Assembly: GCA_011037195.1 (NCBI GenBank)
Contig: JAAEAF010004991.1
Location: 1-64,000 of the forward strand
Origin: Triatoma infestans
Lineage: Eukaryota; Arthropoda; Insecta; Hemiptera; Reduviidae
DNA length: 64,000 bases
Direction of reading: 5' to 3'
A model generated the notes under the pieces. That model made no database searches. It saw only the letters and a program-made list of their open reading frames with translations, and had not been told where the DNA came from. A program made the translations under genes and the position numbers. This document shows positions 52,955-63,664 of the stretch, one piece after another (position 1 is the stretch's first letter; each line of letters begins with the position of its first letter).

Positions 52955-53890
52955 TTTTTACTTTCTATAAGAGGAAATATTATAATCGTGTCAAATTTTC
53001 GATATCGAGTTTTCACAGGAAATATCCGTTTTGAGGTCCCCTAAGTCCAAAAAAAAGGTTTTTAGCAAATGCACTGTGTGTGTAAGTGTTTGTATATGAA
53101 CAGCATAGCTCAAAAACGAGAAACCGTAGAAAGTTGATTGAACTTGATATTCCGTTTAGGTATCACCATGGGGATCTGACGGTGCGTTATCTGTCAAAAT
53201 TCCTGAACCGGAAGTACCACATTCCTAGTTGTTTTTTTTTTACGTTTTTGCGATTTTCTCCAAAAATGGCTCCGACGATTTTCTTCAAATTTGGTAAATC
53301 AACTATACATACAAAGAGCTATTTCAGTTTATTAGACAATTCTGTTATCTAAATAATGTTAATTAGAATTATATATGTTGTTGAAATTTCGTGTTTGAGA
53401 AAAATCGCTTGACCAGTTTACTTTACCATTTTACTAAATAATTTTTTCATTTTTTTTGCGATTTTCTCAAAAAAAATGGCTCCAATGAATTTCTTGAAAC
53501 TTCCCATATAAACTACATATACAAAGTGCTACAACCTTTATTTGAAACATTTCTCTGGGAAAATTCCATTTTAAGGACACTTTTAGGGGAGTGGTGGGGT
53601 TGTGTTTTTCTCTAAAGTACTATCTTAGTTGATAAAGTATAATTGGATGATAGATTATAGAATTGTATCATCCAAACAAACTTAATTAGGAAATAAATAT
53701 ATGGCCAAAATTCCGAGTTCCAAGAAAATTAGTAAACCGGAAGTACGCTTTTACTGAACAGTTTTTTTTTTTTTTCCAGTTTTCGACGAATTTCATTAAA
53801 TTTGGTATACTAACTATAAAATTTGTCAATTATAATTTTGAGAACTGGTGTAAGAGAAAGTTGTGTGAGTAGTTTCACACCAGATTCTTT
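52955..53890 (+). repeat. Rep-1, best plus-strand copy (three modules)
   Basis: It opens AAGAGGAAATATTATAATCG, GATATCGAGTTTTCACAGG, AGGTCCCCTAAGTCC and a GT tract. Modules follow at ~53206 (ACCGGAAGTACCAC), ~53405 (CTTGACCAGTTTACTTTACC) and ~53735 (AAACCGGAAGTACGC), each leading to a T-run, GCGATTTTCTC and AAAATGGCTCC text. It ends with AGTAAGAGAAAGTT-like text and GTGTGAGTAGTTTCACACC. No ORF longer than ~90 codons crosses it. Confidence 0.75.
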
Positions 53891-55105
53891 TTTAATTAAT
53901 ATCTAAATAATGAGAATAACCAAAGGAAAGAGAAAAACGTTCTATTTAAAAGTCACATATTAGTACGATGAATGTATAAACTTAAAAATACTTAACATGT
54001 TAACTCAATCTAAACATAAGTAAAAATAAAAACAAAAGTATCCTCTTATTACTAATACATCAAATGAATAATCAATAAAGTTGAAATCATTCAATAAACA
54101 TATATATATATATATACATGTAATAATAGTATAATAGGGTAAATACTATTCAGTTTACAAATATCACAATTGGTTAAACAAAGAGTTAAAAATAATGTAA
54201 AGACCATCGTGAGAGAATTTATTTTTTTTCAGTTGTTAAAGATGGCACTTTGTATGTTTTTAACGTAAACAATAGAATATTTAATTAATAATACATGATG
54301 ATATAGAAAATATTAATGTGTAGATAGTAATTTTTTTTATTTATTTTATTTTGTATTATTATAAAAGTTGTAGTGGGGGGGATAAATGTGAATAAAGTTG
54401 ATAATATATATATATATATATATATATAAACACCATATATATACAAACAGTAAATATATTACATTAAAAACGTTTAATTAGTGACACCTGCTGTGGGACA
54501 TCTGTGCACCAAAGGCTTGCTTACATACTAATCACATGCTCTACTATATATATCTACATATTTTTACAGACACACAAACACACACTCTAAAGATAATAAT
54601 AATAAACCGAGAGAGTAATAATTTGAATATGTTTGACGTAGTTAGTGATCATAGGCGATCGACTGTTACAAAACTATACTTCTCTCCCCAACCCCCACCC
54701 TTCCTTTTCAAATATTGTTTACTGAAGCTTGTTTTTTTCTTTTCTTTTTTTTTATCTATCCTTCTTCTTCTCCTCCTTCTTATTTTTTTTTTGTTCTTTC
54801 TATTGACCGGAAATAAGTATTTATTAACTAAAGAAGAAAGAAAAAAACAAAACAAAAAGGAAACACCTAATTATCAAATTAATAGCTAATAATATATGTA
54901 AACGGTTGTTAATTAATTATTATAGTAACGTTACATACAAACTATAATATATATAAGAATGTGTTGAGATGATGAATATAAATGCAACATTATGTAATAA
55001 TATGCATGCGAATATAACTTGTCAAAACTTGTTACTATATTTCTGATAATTTCTTAGTGTATATATTTCACTGCCAAAATCCAACATTTTTCAATTACTG
55101 CCACA
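53891..55105. other. No gene; TA microsatellites
   Basis: (TA)n at 54099-54116 and 54402-54428. ORF 54536-54889 (117 codons) is dominated by L, F and K runs over CTT/TTT-rich sequence and is not credible as a gene. Confidence 0.4.
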
Positions 55106-55109
55106 TCTA

Positions 55110-55840
55110 CCTATACGATGATATCTTCTAGTCCAGCTAAACATCCTCGAATCCTTGGCTTTAGAAGTGGAGAATCTGTCAACTAATATAAATCCAGAGA
55201 ATCCTTCCTGCTAAATGATAATTTCAAGCAAATTTCCCTTCCAAACATCAATGAAGTTCATTAATGCATCCACCTTGATAGTCCAGGTGAACATACCCGA
55301 ATCCTTGGCTCTAGAATTGGAGAATCTGTCAACTAACATAATCCTCCCTGCTAATTGATAATTTAAATCAAATTTCCCTCCCAAACATTAATGAAGTTCA
55401 TTATACATCCACCTTGATAGTCCAGGTGAACATACCCCGAATCCTTGGCTCTAGAATTGGAGAATCTGTCAGCTAACATAATCCTTCCTGCTAATTGATA
55501 ATTTCAATCAAATTTCCCTCCAAAACATTAATGAAGTTCATTAATGCATCCACCTTGATAGTCCTGCTGAACATACCCGAATCCTTGGCTCTAGAACTAG
55601 AGAATCTGTCAACTAACATAATCCTTCCTGCTAATTGATAATTTCAAGCAAATTTCCCTCCCAAACATTAATGAAGTTCATTAATGCATCCACCTTGATA
55701 GTCCAGCTGAACATACTCGAATCCTTGGCTCTAGAAGTGGAGAATCTGTCAACTAACATAAATCCAGAGAATCCTTCCTGCTAATTGATAATTTCAATCA
55801 AATTTCCCTCCCAAACATTAATGAAGTTCATTATCTTGAA
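55110..55840. repeat. Minisatellite, ~140-bp unit, five copies
   Basis: ATCCTTGGCT recurs at 55151, 55301, 55441, 55581 and 55721, i.e. spacing of 150, 140, 140, 140. Each unit has GGAGAATCTGTCAACTAA, CTTCCTGCTAATTGATAATT, AATTTCCCTCCCAAACATTA and CATCCACCTTGATAGTCC. Units differ by a few substitutions and by a small insertion (AATCCAGAG, first and last units). No ORF passes through it. Confidence 0.9.
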
Positions 55841-55984
55841 TTCTATCTCATCAAAAGAATAACATGCATCCACATACTCCCCCAAAAAAAAGCCAAACAC
55901 AACGAAACACATCACTAATAATTCCATACCAGCTCACTTATAGATGGATACTGAATGTATCGAATTTATGGAACTATCATAATA

Positions 55985-56280
55985 CAAGTTCCTAGTAAGA
56001 GGAAGTATTGCATTGTTGGCAAATTATCGAATTCGAATGTTCTCCCCTTGAAAAAAAAAACGTTTTTAGCGTTTTGTGGTGTGACCAAAATATCACAAGA
56101 AAAGAAAAGCCGCAGGAAAAGCAGTTAGAAACTTGGGGTTCCGTTTTGAATACTATTATCGCATCTGACATGAAGGTTTCACGCAAAATCCATCAACCGG
56201 AACTTTTTCCGTTTTTGAGATCATGTTTTTCCACACTTAGACCTGAAATCTGGAAAAAGATTAGTGCATTCTAGGTATCA
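55985..56280 (+). repeat. Rep-1 variant copy
   Basis: AGTAAGAGGAAGTATTGCAT, CAAATTATCGAATTCGAATG, then AAAAGCCGCAGGAAAAGC and TCAACCGGAACTTTTTCC. It belongs with 48595-48725 and 56505-56645 to a diverged branch of Rep-1. Confidence 0.6.
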
Positions 56281-56504
56281 ATTTAGAGATGAAAACTCAA
56301 GAACTTATTGCCATCAATTTAGCCCGTATATCCGAACAGATACAAACATCTTTTAAATTATAACTGCGTACCCGCTTATCCGATATTAAACAAAGAATAG
56401 TATACAAAGTACTCTCAGAGTGGTATATATCCGGGTATCAGATGAGCGGATACCCAATACTAACTTTAAAGGTGTTTGTAACTGCTTCTTTCCTCATCCC
56501 AAAA

Positions 56505-56645
56505 TTGATACTGAAATCTTAGCGTTCTTGGCAAATTATCGAATTTGAATGTTTTCCGCTTGAAAAAACGTTTTTAGCGAATGGTCTCTTGTATGTGTGG
56601 TGCGAACAAAATATCTCAAAAACAGTTAGAAACTTGGGATTCTGT
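56505..56645 (+). repeat. Rep-1 variant, second copy
   Basis: GGCAAATTATCGAATTTGAA and CGTTTTTAGCGAATGGTCTC and AACAAAATATCTCAAAAAC repeat the text of 56020-56110 about 500 bp upstream. Confidence 0.6.
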
Positions 56646-56671
56646 TTGAAAACCATTAAGTGTGGGCAATT

Positions 56672-56780
56672 CTACAAGAACTTGGTGAATTTGCTCTGAC
56701 GATGGATGAAAAATCCAAAACCGGTCAGGAACCGGAAATGAATATGGTATTGCATTGCGGACATATTCAACATTGATACT
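56672..56780 (+). repeat. Inverted-repeat-element arm with hammerhead-like motif
   Basis: AGAACTTGGTGAATTTGCTC, then 56695-56728 CTGACGATGGATG...ATCCAAAACCGG (GAAAC changed to AAAAC). A single arm. Confidence 0.6.
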
Positions 56781-56894
56781 GAAATGCTCGAGAAAGTGGA
56801 AGGTGCTACCTTCTTACAAGGATGTACTTTTAGTCTAGGAACCAGATCGTATGAGAATCTCTGGGAATGAGTAAGTGGATAGGTTAGCAAGATT

Positions 56895-57295
56895 AGTCCC
56901 CCTTCTCACTTTTCTTTGGTCCCCGAAGTATTTGTAGCCTTTATATGTGGAGAGTTTCACAACATTCATCCTTGTGGATGAGTTCGGTGGGTTATCAGCC
57001 GAGTCTAAGATACAGGTTGGGGAAGGTCCCCAAAGGTGGCTAATAGTGAGATGAACGCTCTGTTTTTTGAGGATTTTCTTTTACGACACCGTAGTTGGAT
57101 CGCCTAGTGGATGTTGTGGTTTAAGAAGACATCGCTACATAAATGGAACTCATATTGGGACTATTTTTGTAGAGTTTGTGAGTCAGAGGAAGAAACATCC
57201 ATGAAGTGAAGTCTGCTTGGGTTTGATAAGATTGGGTTTAGGAAATTTGTCGAACGAAAGCATACGACTTAAGCTGCTACCCTTCTAGGTTATGT
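56895..57295 (+). pseudogene. LINE-D fragment, decayed
   Basis: CATTCATCCTTGTGGATGAG, TCGGTGGGTTATCAGCC, GTAGTTGGATCGCC, TGTGGTTTAAGAAGACATCG and TTTGTAGAGTTTGTGAGTCA match 24215-24435 in order. The reading frame is lost. Confidence 0.65.
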
Positions 57296-58590
57296 GATCT
57301 GATTTTTTTTTTTAAATCACTATTTTGTACCGTCTTGTTTTATTTTTTTCTTTCATGGAAAAACTGTTTTCTGAAGTTTCCCCTTTACTTTTTTTTTTCA
57401 AAATCAAAATTATATCTTTAGCTTATTTATAAAGCCCTAGTTTAAGAAATGAAACTAATGAATTTCCTTATCAATTTAAACAGGCCTAAACTTTACAATA
57501 ACCTCATGATTACAACATTTACACTATGACAATATATTTTGTCTTGTTAACTTTACAATAAGCAAGTATAAATAAATGATTAAAATTAATTATCAAACAA
57601 TCAAGATAAATACCATATATTATTATTATTTATGATGTCAAAAATCATTAATCGTTTCAAAATAAAAAAAATAAAAAAGTATATATGTTACTTTAAAAGG
57701 GTGCCGATTTGATATGGTTGTCATTACAATGATTGCTTAGTGTTAACGATTTCAAATCATTTGTAAATGCAGCCGGTGGCCATGTTTAACACTAATTTAT
57801 CCAGGTCATACAGGTCATATTCTAACGAGACCGCGTTGCGTTCTAAAAATCCCTTTCACAATACAGTTGATGAAGCTGGGGGCTTAAGAAGGTAGTATAT
57901 ATATATATTTTTTTTTTTATATATTTATTTTCATTATGGTTTGTAGTGAATCTATTAATCATTTTAAAATCTATAACCAAACATTTTGTATACTAGCATG
58001 AGATATATTCATAATAATATTCAAAAGTAAAAAAAAAAAAAAAAAAAATAAATAAATAAAATATGTTTGTTATAATGATATATTTTCTCTAGTTTGCAAG
58101 GTAAACACTAAGTTTCACTGATTGTGAAACCATAGAAAAAAGTAAGATTTCACTTATATTATACACTAATTACTTTTTAGTTACGTGAAAACGATCGTAG
58201 TTAAGGCACACCTGAAACTAAACTATTTATTATAATACGTATATAACACCTATCTCATTCTTATATACTTTTTAAGTTTATATAAGTATATTAAAAACTA
58301 GTAATGTAATCAAGAAATTTTTGGACCGATAAAACTGATTACTTTTTTCTTTTTTTTTTTTTTTAATGCATAGTAATTATACTTTTTTGTTTTTAAGAAA
58401 TGTTTCTTTCCTGAATTTTTAACTGGGTCACGTAGAGTTCACCAATGATACAGCCCTGTTTAATTTTGTGGGAGAGTTATTTGTGCAATTGACAATAAAG
58501 TTATAAGTTCTATGTAAAGTTATACTGGTTTTTCCACACTATATCTTTTTTCGAAAATAGGTTTTTAAATTTAATCAATGATTTCAGATA
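57296..58590. other. No recognisable gene
   Basis: AT-rich with A- and T-runs (57305, 57905, 58030, 58352). No domain or repeat is recognised. Confidence 0.4.
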
Positions 58591-58640
58591 AAAAAGTAAA
58601 AAAAAAATCTGGCATGAAACACTCACACAACTTAGTTATT
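58591..58640 (-). repeat. Rep-1 end fragment
   Basis: AAAAATCTGGCATGAAACACTCACACAAC-type text (shown in part) is the Rep-1 hairpin terminus. Confidence 0.6.
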
Positions 58641-58654
58641 TTTGTAATTTACTT

Positions 58655-59152
58655 ATTATTATTATTATTTGTCCGTGGGGAGGGAAACCCTACGCTATCC
58701 AAAGCTTCACTGGGCCCATATAGCTACCCCAAGAAAAACAACAACAAGCCGGGTCTATAACAAAAATCCAGACCCGGATCTAATCCATTTAAGATTCACC
58801 GGAAATAGCCTAAGCTCTTCCACAGACATCCTATTCCGACCAAAGGTCCGGAACCTAATTTCCTCACAACCCAAGCAATCAGTCATAAGATGGATGGGTG
58901 TTTCTTCCTCTGTCTCACAGACTCTACAAAATGGATCCGGCATGAGCCCCATTATGTAGAGATGTCTCCTTAAACCACAATGTCCAGTAAGAGATCCAAC
59001 CAGATGCCTGAGAGCGCTCCGTGAAGAACACAGCAACGTCTCACTAATGGCCTTGTCCGGACCCCCCAATGAGCATTTTGGACTACCGAAAACCAACTGA
59101 GCTCATCCATAAGGATGAATGCTGTGAAGCTGTCCATGTCTGGAAGCCTTGT
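58655..59152 (-). pseudogene. LINE-D, best copy
   Basis: ORF 59096-58755 (113 codons) reads GGPDKAISETLLCSSRSALR, HLVGSLTGHCGLRRHLYIMG, PDPFCRVCETEEETPIHLMT, DCLGCEEIRFRTFGRNRMSV and ends after RSGSGFL. It keeps an intact C..C...H....C knuckle and the LTGH..LR.HLY.MG motif of RNase H-bearing LINE C-termini. The 3' UTR ends TAGCGTAGGGTTTCCCTCC and (AAT)n (58651-58667 on the plus strand as ATT repeats). The 5' limit is near 59152, so only the C-terminus is present. Confidence 0.9.
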
Positions 59153-59207
59153 AATTTACTTAGTTATAATTGAATAAATTTGTTTCAAAGTTATTATTCT
59201 TACTTGC

Positions 59208-59530
59208 CGTCAAGGGGCATCTGTTGCATGCAGTTACTTGGGGAGTAAACTCTTTACAGACTAGGACAAACATAGTACACAAACTAGGGTCTCTGCCCCT
59301 CGTTAATTGGCGTAAGCCAAGGGGTAAGGAAGGGATTAGCAACGCGGAGGTCCCGGGTTCGAATCCAGCATGCTGCCCTTAAATTTTCTCTTCCAAGGAA
59401 CCTCTACAACTCACTGTCCGGTAATGAGCAGTGTTTTCTGTAGCTAGAGAACGTTGCTTGGAGAAGGCTTCGAGGGGCACACTAGATCTTTCAGGAACGC
59501 AATTGAGATAATCCCCTACAACAATCTACA
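59208..59530 (+). mobile_element. U + SINE-2 composite, internally deleted
   Basis: U starts AAGGGGCATCTGTTGCATGC but lacks its middle (from GGGGAGTA to CTCTTTACAGAC). The SINE head lacks box A (GGGATTAGC joins directly to AACGCGGAGG), keeping box B GGTTCGAATCC. The 3' end CACTAGATCTTTCAGG...AATCCCCTACAAC is present. Confidence 0.8.
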
Positions 59531-60185
59531 TCTATTATTCTTACTAGATATTTAATTAACATGAATACGTGATATCTGAATCAAGCAGAATCTCTTAACT
59601 AAAACTATTAATTTTACTTTATTTTGTGCGATATAAGGAAAAATGTTCGGTGAAGAGAAAGAACCACCGAGGATATACATCAAAAACACTGTGTTTTAAA
59701 TTCACTAACCATCTTTTTTATTTATCATTTTGTAATCAAACTAAACCTTTTTTTTTTTCTTTTCTTCAATGAAATTTATCGTGATTTTCAATTAAATTAT
59801 ATCTTTCTCCATAAGTATTCACAGAAAAAAGTGTTTAAATGCTGTAATGTAATAAACACAATGATTGTTTAAAAAAGTTCACCACGCAAGCGATGATGAC
59901 TTTTTATTGTAGAAACCAGCCAAATCAGCGCTACGCTTGCCTCCAGGAATTTCTTAATCCCTCTCTGTATGCCAACCTTCAATGTTATAGCAATGGGAAA
60001 ATCTGAACATTGTAAAACTAGTTTTTTTTTTTTTGAGAAAAGCATAGCCTTAACCCTCGCTCCAAAAGCCTTAATTAATTAATGAATGTTCTCGGAAGAA
60101 ACGTTTTAGGTCTCCGTATTTATAATTAGTATATTTTAAAAATATTCGGTCAGTTTTTCTATGGAGAAAATTGCTAGAAATTGTA
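59531..60185. other. Rep-1-like debris, no gene
   Basis: Traces such as GAAATGTT..TTTTAGGTCTCCG and ATATTCGGTCAG are weakly Rep-1-like. AGGAATTTCTTAATCCC near 59946 is unassigned. Confidence 0.35.
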
Positions 60186-60608
60186 GATTATTGTAGGCGA
60201 TTATTGTACTGCGATCTGAAAGATCTATTGTGCCCCCCCCCCGGAGCCTTCTCAGTGCACTACCGGCCTCCAAGCCGTGTTCTCTAGCTACAGACCACAT
60301 TGCCCATCACCAGACAGTGATCTGTAAAGGCACATAAGAGCAGTATGCTGGATTCGCACGCGAAACTTCCGCGTTGTTAGTCCAGCGCGCTACCACCGAG
60401 CTAATAATTCTCCTTCTCCCTTGGCTTAGGCCAATTAACTAGGAATGGATACTCTAGTTTGTGTACTGTGTTTGTCCTTGTCTGTAACGAGTAAAGTGTA
60501 TTTAGTGTAAGTGTATTGTGTACTGTTCTGACGAAGGCATGAAGTACAATGGTAACCCGTGGGGTCGTTCCCAAGTAACTGTATGCAACAGATACCCCTT
60601 GCAGGTAA
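60186..60608 (-). mobile_element. SINE-2 + U composite
   Basis: On the minus strand U starts near 60608 (AAGGGGTATCTGTTGCATAC) and runs to ~60425, followed by the SINE-2 head (TTAGCTCGGTGGTAG box A; box B GCGTGCGAATCC), body and end CACAATAGATCTTTCAGATC. It gives the full order U, head, body, LINE-like tail in ~420 bp. Confidence 0.85.
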
Positions 60609-60850
60609 AATCGCTAGAAAACTGCGAAAACCTGTTCAGTAAAAACAAAATTCCGGTAAACCGATTTTCTTCCAACTCCAAATTTTGGCAATATATTTTT
60701 AATCTAATTAGATATATTTTTAATTATAATAAACTAAAATAGCACTTTAGAGGAAAACATAACCCCTAAGAGTGATTCGCAAAACGAATGTCAATATAAT
60801 ACTTTCTGCATTTTAAAAATTTTTTTTTTGAGCTATGCGGTTCACATACA
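60609..60850 (-). repeat. Rep-1 fragment
   Basis: AAATCGCTAGAAAACTGCGA, CCTGTTCAGTAAAAAC, TTCCGGTAAACCGATTTTC and ATAGCACTTTAGAGG follow Rep-1 in reverse. The two U+SINE-2 composites lie on either side. Confidence 0.6.
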
Positions 60851-60852
60851 TA

Positions 60853-61212
60853 GCCCGCAAGGGGTATCTGTTGCATGCAGTTACTTGGGGAGTAGCGACC
60901 CGACGGGTTACCACACCTCAGTATTCCATGCACTTCGTCAGAACAGTACACAATACACTTGACAGACTAGGACAAACACAGTACACAATCTAAGGTCTCC
61001 GTCCCTAGTTTATTGGGGAAAGCCAAGGGAGAAGGAAGGGATTAGCTCAGTGGTAGCGCGCTGGACTAGCAACACGGAGGTCCCGGGTTCGAATCCAGCA
61101 TGCTGCCCTTAGATTTTCTCTTCCTAGGAGCCTCTACAACTCACTGTCCGGTGATGGGTAGTGTTGTCTGTAGCCAGAGAACACTGCTTGGAGGCCGGCT
61201 GTGCATTGACAT
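60853..61212 (+). mobile_element. U + SINE-2 composite, intact polymerase III boxes
   Basis: U from CCCGCAAGGGGTATCTG to GGGGAAAGCC. The SINE head has box A TTAGCTCAGTGGTAGCG and box B GGTTCGAATCC, tRNA-Ala-like with CTAGCAA at the anticodon loop. The body stops at GGCTGTGCATTG; the LINE-like tail is missing and the sequence passes into Rep-1. It is the cleanest SINE-2 head. Confidence 0.85.
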
Positions 61213-61800
61213 ACATACATATGTACTTGACACACACACATGCTTGATACATACACAGACACCCTGCGTATTTGCGGTGACATTATTCGATATCGAAAAT
61301 TTCACATGATTACAATAAAATTCTCATCCCAATTGTAAGAGAAAGTCCAGAATCTGATGTGAAATACACACACGACTTTTTCTTACTGCAGTTAATTCAA
61401 GTATAAAATTGACTAATTCTTTTTAAGCATACCAAATAATTATTCAGTTATGATCTACTTGTTGATTAACACCCGAACCAGGTAATAATTTGAAATGTTT
61501 ACATTGCAGTCCAGAAGAGAGTGCAAATAATATTGCACATACTACATTTAACATTTAAAATCTAAGGTCCATATAGATTCTAAAGAATCCCATTAATGAT
61601 AATTTTCAGCAAATAGTGATAGGCATTTACCTGAATAGATATATAAGAAGTTTACGGCAAATCTTTTAGAGCCATATTTGAAAAAAAAACTGCAAAAAGC
61701 TGATAATAAAATGATCATTCAGCAAAGTAAGCGGTAGTGGGAATAAAATGGAATATCAATTTTGTGCTTTCTGAGATTATGCATTTTTGAGATACTTTTT
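61213..61800 (-). repeat. Rep-1 copies, fragmented
   Basis: A CA-rich stretch with ATTCGATATCGAAAATTTCA at 61286-61305 is the Rep-1 opening in reverse. GATGTGAAATACACACACG near 61356 is a second hairpin end, followed by TTAATTCAAGTATAAAATTG and later GCAAATCTTTTAGAGCC. Two partial copies appear to be adjacent. Confidence 0.55.
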
Positions 61801-62230
61801 AGTCACTCACCATCACAGTGGGCACACACATACGCTCGTTCACTCGCATTCAAACGAGTAGCTAAAAACCTATTTTCATACTCAGGGGTACCTTGAGTTT
61901 GAAAAATTTATTTCGAAATATGTGACTGTAAGGGAATAATCATTGAACCATTGCCTCAGGTTGTAGATAAATAATTATACGCTACCTTTTAGGTTTCTGC
62001 GGCCATTTTTTATGAAAAGCACGTGAGTTTCTGCGTTGAAACCGCTTCAATGGTTTGCTAAAAACCGACGTTTCGCCCATATATCAATGACCTTTTGCTC
62101 GTGCTATAGCTTCATTAGCTTTCATTGGTGTAACAACCATGAAAGAAACAATTCTTTGCAATATGGGGAAACGTCCTAGAAACTCCAAGTGTTTTTCAAA
62201 AATTTAAATTCTAAAATTTGTCACGATCGT
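61801..62230. other. Rep-1 variant and hammerhead-like trace
   Basis: ACCTTGAGTTTGAAAAATTT near 61890 is Rep-1-like. On the minus strand around 62050-62085 TGATATATGGGCGAAACGTCGG resembles the GAAAC half of the motif at 4554. No gene. Confidence 0.35.
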
Positions 62231-62232
62231 AA

Positions 62233-62955
62233 TATTCTTTTAAAATTCTTCTTCTTCTTTCCTGGCTCTACAACCCAGGGTTTTGGGTCTTGGCTTCCTC
62301 GATATGTTTCCGCCAGGCGTCCCTATTTTTAGCGGCAGCCATCCGAGCAGTCCGAGTTTATTCCTCGCGTCCCGGGCAATTCCATCATGCCAACACAATC
62401 TGGGTCTCCCAACCCTCTGTTTCCTATCCGGGGCCTCTCTCGCAGCAGTTTCGAAGGAATTTCGTCGGCACTCAGCCTTGCCCACATGGCCCGCCCATCT
62501 CAGTCTGTTTAACCTGATCCAAGCTATTACTGGGGGGGCTCCTTCGTTATAACATACAGTTCTCTAGTCTTTGTACGTCGCCAGATCGTATCTTCACGTA
62601 TTGGGTCATAAATTTTGCGCAGTAGCTTCCTCTCAAACTTCTGCAGACGGTGTTCGTCGGTCTTTGAAATGGTCCAGGTTTCTGAGGCGTATGCCGCCAA
62701 TACAGGCCGAATAAGGGTCTTGTAAAGCCTAAGTTTGGTGCCCCTTGTTAATACTTTACTTTTGAAGTGTTTATTTAGGCCGTAGTAGCACCTATTAGCC
62801 AACATCAACCTCCTTCATATTTCCTGAGATACGTCGTTGTCTGCCGGTCACAAGGGATCCCAGGTAAACAAATCCAGCAACATTTTCAAATTTAAAGCTG
62901 CCTACGTAGAGTGGCTCTTTACTTCCCTTAAAATTCCTATGTGAAAATTCTGGTA
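62233..62955 (-). pseudogene. LINE endonuclease/RT family, C-terminal fragment
   Basis: From the 5' side on the minus strand: FKFENVAGFVYLGSLVT (62830-62900), then ORF 62808-62527 with LANRCYYGLNKHFKSKVLTR, LRLYKTLIRPVL, YASETWTISKTDEHRLQKFE and RKLLRKIYDPIREDTIWRRR-like text. After a deletion or frame break, ORF 62485-62240 gives RKQRVGRPRLCWHDGIARDA. The YLGS...K..LYKT.IRPV..Y.SETW.....E..L..FERK.LR.IY pattern matches the family at 23221-24075. The RAGHV-type segment between the two ORFs is deleted. The 3' end is GTTGTAGAGCCAGGAAAGAA. Confidence 0.85.
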
Positions 62956-63625
62956 AATTCTACAAAAAAAAAAAATCGGGCATGACCCTTAAATATGTAA
63001 AGATTTCTTGTTAACCATGTGCCCCTACTAAAGCTATTTCAAAGCCTATCTATATCTTTGAATTTTTATTCCTTTTAACATATAAATTGAAATCGATCAA
63101 ACAAAAAAAGAAGCATATAATAGAATATTAAAAATAGATAAAGTAATCGATCTAGCATTTGTTTTTTCCACTTTGCCTCATATCAGGTTTAGTTTGTATG
63201 TAGCGATAATCTTTGAATATCCATTGGTTTTTTTCATTTCGTTATAAAATCGATTTTTTTTTTTTGAAATAATTTTATAATTAACTATTTCTCTTTTTTT
63301 TTTTTAATCATTATTGTTATTATTATTACTTTCCATGCTGTAGAAAGTTTTTTTTTAAAAAAAAAAAGGAAGGGAAGTAAGATTTGTTTAATATCCCTTC
63401 TACTTTCAAATCATTCTATAAATTAAATATGGCCACCTTGTATCAATTGATCGATCAGAACCCCTCCATTGGAGACTTGCTGTTGTATTTAATTTTTCAA
63501 CAAATGGGAGAGTGAAAGAATAATATTAGAAGGGGAAGTTTAACCGATAAAAAAATGACGAATCGTCCCCCCTTTTACTCATGGTCAATCAAAAAAAGGA
63601 AAATTGGAAATACCTTTATTGGTTA

Positions 63626-63664
<39 letters not shown>

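Noticed and set aside
54536..54889. 117-codon plus-strand ORF
   Set aside because: Dominated by L, F, I and K runs over CTT/TTT-rich sequence; no domain; not a credible gene.
55110..55840. CRISPR array
   Set aside because: Tandem units are contiguous ~140-bp repeats without short repeats and unique spacers, and the genome is eukaryotic.
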